This document shows positions 62,601-64,000 of a stretch of DNA of 64,000 bases, piece after piece. The translations under genes were made by a program, and so were the position numbers. Origin of the DNA: Daejeonella oryzae DSM 19973 (GTDB taxonomy: Bacteria; Bacteroidota; Bacteroidia; Sphingobacteriales; Sphingobacteriaceae). Below the pieces are notes generated by a model. That model did not search any database and was not told the DNA's origin. It saw nothing but the letters and a program-made list of their open reading frames with translations. Where the stretch lies: NCBI RefSeq assembly GCF_000422945.1, contig NZ_AUHA01000002.1, positions 1,302,001 to 1,366,000 on the forward strand, given 5' to 3'. Numbering within the stretch: the stretch's first letter is position 1; each line of letters begins with the position of its first letter.

Positions 62601-64000
62601 ACCGGACGGGTTAATAATAGATGCAAGTACAGGTGCTTTTACTCCGGGTAATAATGCGGCTGGTAATTATACTGTCCTATATTCTATTCCAGCTTCAGGT
62701 CCTTGTGGGATTGTTCAAATTACAGCAGATGTGTCCATCGTGGATTCTCCAACAGGAAGCATAAGCTATCCAGGTCAGCCATTTTGTACCGCAGATGTTC
62801 CAAGGCCGGTGACATTGGTCGGTACTGGAGTTTATTTAGGAGGAACCTATTCTTCAACTCTGGGATTGAATATTAACTCTTCAACCGGGATTATTACTCC
62901 TTCTACTAGCATTCCGGGAACTTACCTTGTAAAATATACCACTCTTAATTGTCCGGTAGAATTTACAACTTTCGTTGAAATAAACGGAGCGCCAAATCCT
63001 GTGATCACCTATTCGGGTACCCCTTTCTGCCAATCAGATGGATCTGCTAATCCAGCTATTTTAACAGGAGGTGATGTAAGTGGAATTTTTAGTGCACCCT
63101 TAGGTTTAAGCATAAACTCAGTAAATGGAGATATTACCCCAAGTACCAGCAATGCAGGGACATACACCGTGACTTATACTATTCCAGGATCAGGAACCTG
63201 TCCCGACATTGTTAAAACTACATTGGTAACTGTAACACCTGCTGTAGGAACACCAACAGCAATTACAATAGGAAATGGTTTAGAACCAACCTGTCAACTC
63301 GTAAATGGTACTACAACCACCACTTATGCAACATCAGTAACGAATAGCACCAGTTTAAATTGGTCATTAAGTAACTCTTCCGCAGGCGTAATATCTTCTA
63401 CAGGATTAATGACATGGGCAAATGGTTTTTCAGGTACAGTTAATATCCAAGTATCAGCAAATGGATGTAATGGTATATCATCTCCGGTGATCCGAACAGT
63501 TACTGTAACACCGACAGTAAGCACACCAACTGCAATAACAGTTGATGCAGGAATAGAACCTGCGTGTCAAATAGTATTACCTACAACAACAACCTATGGT
63601 TCAACTGCAAATAACAGCTTAAACTTGAATTGGTCAGTAAGCAATGCCGCAGCGGGTTCCATTAATTCATCCGGTATTATGACCTGGACAGCAGGCTTCT
63701 CTGGAACTGTGAATATTCAGGTTACGGCGAGTGGTTGTAACGGTCCATCAACACAAGTGATAAGAACAGTTAATATCACACCAACAGTAAGTACGCCCGC
63801 AGCAATTACAATTTCTGCAGGAACAGAACCTCCCTGTCAAATAACAGGATCCACTCCCACAACAACATACAGCACATCAGCAACTAATAATTCGGGCTTC
63901 AATTGGTCAATAAGCAATGCTGCAGCTGGTACTATTGATGCAATTTCAGGAGTAATGACATGGGCAACCGGATTCTCCGGCTCAGTAAATATTCAGGTAA
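59614..64000 (+). CDS. giant repeat-containing secreted/surface protein (3' truncated by window end)
   Basis: The frame is open for 1,462 codons and runs off the window. A signal-type hydrophobic segment (MPIFLLIIFLLCAFNAKS) spans about residues 46-63; a later ATG at 59749 would start exactly there, so the 45 extra residues are uncertain. From about 64 to 600 it is Asn/Thr/Gly-rich beta sequence with three copies of a VNYNGT...QTI/L.A motif (60346, 60631, 60793), like beta-helix adhesins. An Ig-like domain follows (61420-61730), then about six tandem repeats of 81-86 residues (61735-63237) and at least three of 90-91 residues (from 63238). A type 9 secretion tail would be expected beyond the window. 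Confidence 0.85.
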   Translation, partial: MGINLHFFRSQHCQPIFASNRSVLYHKVKVGKIFIWGNFFSLKGLMPIFLLIIFLLCAFNAKSQTNTMTAGIDWNSGTWSLGHIPLSSENAVINAGLSVQITTPAVCATLQINNSTNNTSTSVTINAGQTLTVGAGTGAITIGSASAMGNGNINSTSLIVNGTLLSGNINQTPGNRLTGSGGNGRTNLTVNASGIVTVLGNVTGTSLNGTGTNTASASVIFTGTGTLNVTGTFTTSVFTPSTGIVNYNGTSLQTLNAAYTTYGTLKVNNSVGVNLGAPVTLTNLTIGDIKANSILNDNGNQITSTGTLNLSSGNFNIGSGASNTIYPAFGTNTIAAGTTVNYNSTGPQTIRAVNYANLTNSGNGTRTLAPAGTIRVSGSFTPGNGAYTITTSTVNFNGTLVQTIPAFTFNNLVIDNNAGISSIGGNVTINNSLALTNGVITTGANKIIVTNGGSVSRTNGWINGNLQQYISNTGTYKTYPIGNATVYRPLRIIYFTISTPGNLTVAQLTGFHPQIASSGLDNITPRSITPYWNLTSDGLAGVYDAIFGYISSDIPAGAVFGNFVVRNFNSSWTAPTTGLRTAISTEVEGQSTFGDFAIGERHPVPSVLLQPVNTSVCNGNTALLTSTSSSIPAPTVKWQRSTDGITWVDILASTDGGSVYTNFTTNTLTISGAVASINGYRYRSVYTNINGTVNSSSATLTVTQPSTITLLEYATSPFAKITSSPQSVTLTGTNSYTGGTFTSDAGLSINSVTGDIRPDLSTIGNHTITYTTAAVGGCGAITSTTIINITTAPTAIINYIPASFCILDNTAYTINLSGTGAYTGGNYTATSGLAIDASGTITPNASTAGLHTVTYNIPAFGPYPKSTVTTDVIITPVPTAFISYSGGPFCTSDETAQTATLTGTGAFSGGTFSSDAGLVIDPITGAFTPNGSTGGTHIITYTIPASGGCAAVPVTTSVTIVTRPAATLSYSSSYCLSITSAQFPVLTGTSGGTYSSPDGLIIDASTGAFTPGNNAAGNYTVLYSIPASGPCGIVQITADVSIVDSPTGSISYPGQPFCTADVPRPVTLVGTGVYLGGTYSSTLGLNINSSTGIITPSTSIPGTYLVKYTTLNCPVEFTTFVEINGAPNPVITYSGTPFCQSDGSANPAILTGGDVSGIFSAPLGLSINSVNGDITPSTSNAGTYTVTYTIPGSGTCPDIVKTTLVTVTPAVGTPTAITIGNGLEPTCQLVNGTTTTTYATSVTNSTSLNWSLSNSSAGVISSTGLMTWANGFSGTVNIQVSANGCNGISSPVIRTVTVTPTVSTPTAITVDAGIEPACQIVLPTTTTYGSTANNSLNLNWSVSNAAAGSINSSGIMTWTAGFSGTVNIQVTASGCNGPSTQVIRTVNITPTVSTPAAITISAGTEPPCQITGSTPTTTYSTSATNNSGFNWSISNAAAGTIDAISGVMTWATGFSGSVNIQV
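61735..63237 (+). repeat. tandem Ig-like repeat family A in the giant surface protein
   Basis: About six units, with unit starts near 61735, 61990, 62245, 62503, 62749 and 62992, so periods of 243-258 bases. The shared pattern is PxAxIxYSGxPFC..., LTGTG-Y-GGTFSS-GL-I-..TG-ITP, then GTYTVTYTIPASGxC. Each unit keeps two Cys, one near the start and one near the end, which could form a disulfide. The first unit lacks the FC start. Confidence 0.8.
63238..64000 (+). repeat. tandem repeat family B in the giant surface protein
   Basis: Three units begin at 63238, 63511 and 63781 with periods of 273 and 270 bases (91 and 90 residues); the third is cut by the window end. The pattern is TPTAITI-AG-EP-CQI..TTTYxTSxxNS, then LNWSxSNAAAGxIxSxGxMTW, GFSGTVNIQVxAxGCNG and a final PVIRTVTVTPTVS. 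It differs clearly from family A and keeps Cys in EPxCQ and GCNG. Confidence 0.8.

Noticed and set aside
61735-64000. Repeats near the window end as a CRISPR array
   Set aside because: Unit length of 243-273 bases, in-frame translation into Ig-like domains, and no short repeat/spacer structure.

Overview
The window looks like chromosomal DNA of a Bacteroidota bacterium, most likely a Sphingobacteriaceae member of the Pedobacter/Mucilaginibacter type. Reasons: an AT-rich, densely packed chromosome; SprA and a GldB-like lipoprotein (type 9 secretion/gliding families restricted to this phylum); Bacteroidota-only families such as DUF4292 and DUF4112; an IleRS of the type 2 class; and promoters matching the Bacteroidota -33/-7 signature (TTG, 17-23 nt, TAnnTTTG) rather than the sigma70 type. 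Nearly everything is housekeeping or envelope biology. I see no phage, IS element, integrase or CRISPR array.

Layout. 1-8.4 kb: possible tail of an upstream gene, an outer-membrane beta-barrel protein, dxs, scpA, glyA and a large GAF/PAS hybrid histidine kinase. 8.5-11.9 kb (minus strand): beta-helix lipoprotein, ComF-like protein, rlmN. 12-14.6 kb: amidohydrolase, nitronate-monooxygenase-like FMN protein, acylphosphatase. 14.6-20.3 kb: a tight envelope operon (flippase, dut, TPR protein, DUF4292 lipoprotein, EnvC-like protein with a degenerate LytM domain), then two TatA-type proteins and a LysM lytic transglycosylase. 22.7-32.7 kb: maeB-ruvA-sprA. 32.8-37.5 kb: small membrane protein, patatin, GldB-like lipoprotein, PorT-like barrel, nadE. 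37.5-42 kb: lnt, PH-like/SHOCT protein and rsmI (minus), serS (plus). 42.4-46.7 kb: LuxR-type response regulator, orphan 107-residue protein, DUF4112 protein, TPR histidine kinase. 46.7-50.8 kb (minus): a kinase-like orphan directly downstream of an S9 peptidase, and a SIMPL protein. 50.9-52.1 kb: a histidine kinase with an ethylene-receptor-like membrane domain. 52.1-56.5 kb (minus): ileS, a DksA/TraR-like gene and lspA. 56.8-58.3 kb: small membrane protein, dgkA, recO, tRNA-Val. 58.8-64 kb: a small orphan and the first 1,462 codons of a giant repeat-containing surface protein that runs off the window.

How the genes connect. Several genes serve the envelope: LspA and Lnt mature lipoproteins, including the four or so lipoproteins encoded here; SprA is the type 9 translocon and the giant surface protein is a plausible client; the EnvC-like protein and the lytic transglycosylase act on peptidoglycan; the flippase and DgkA serve glycan and lipid cycling. 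The three histidine kinases and the lone LuxR-type regulator form a signalling layer with no obvious operon partners.

Most notable observations: (1) IleRS carries GIHH in place of the class I HxGH signature, the swapped motif described for mupirocin hyper-resistant type 2 IleRS; (2) a histidine kinase whose membrane domain retains the residues used by plant ethylene receptors for copper/ethylene binding; (3) an unannotated 351-residue protein with a full kinase-like motif series, coupled to a peptidase gene; (4) an EnvC-like protein lacking LytM active-site residues; (5) a giant modular surface protein with two different tandem repeat families.
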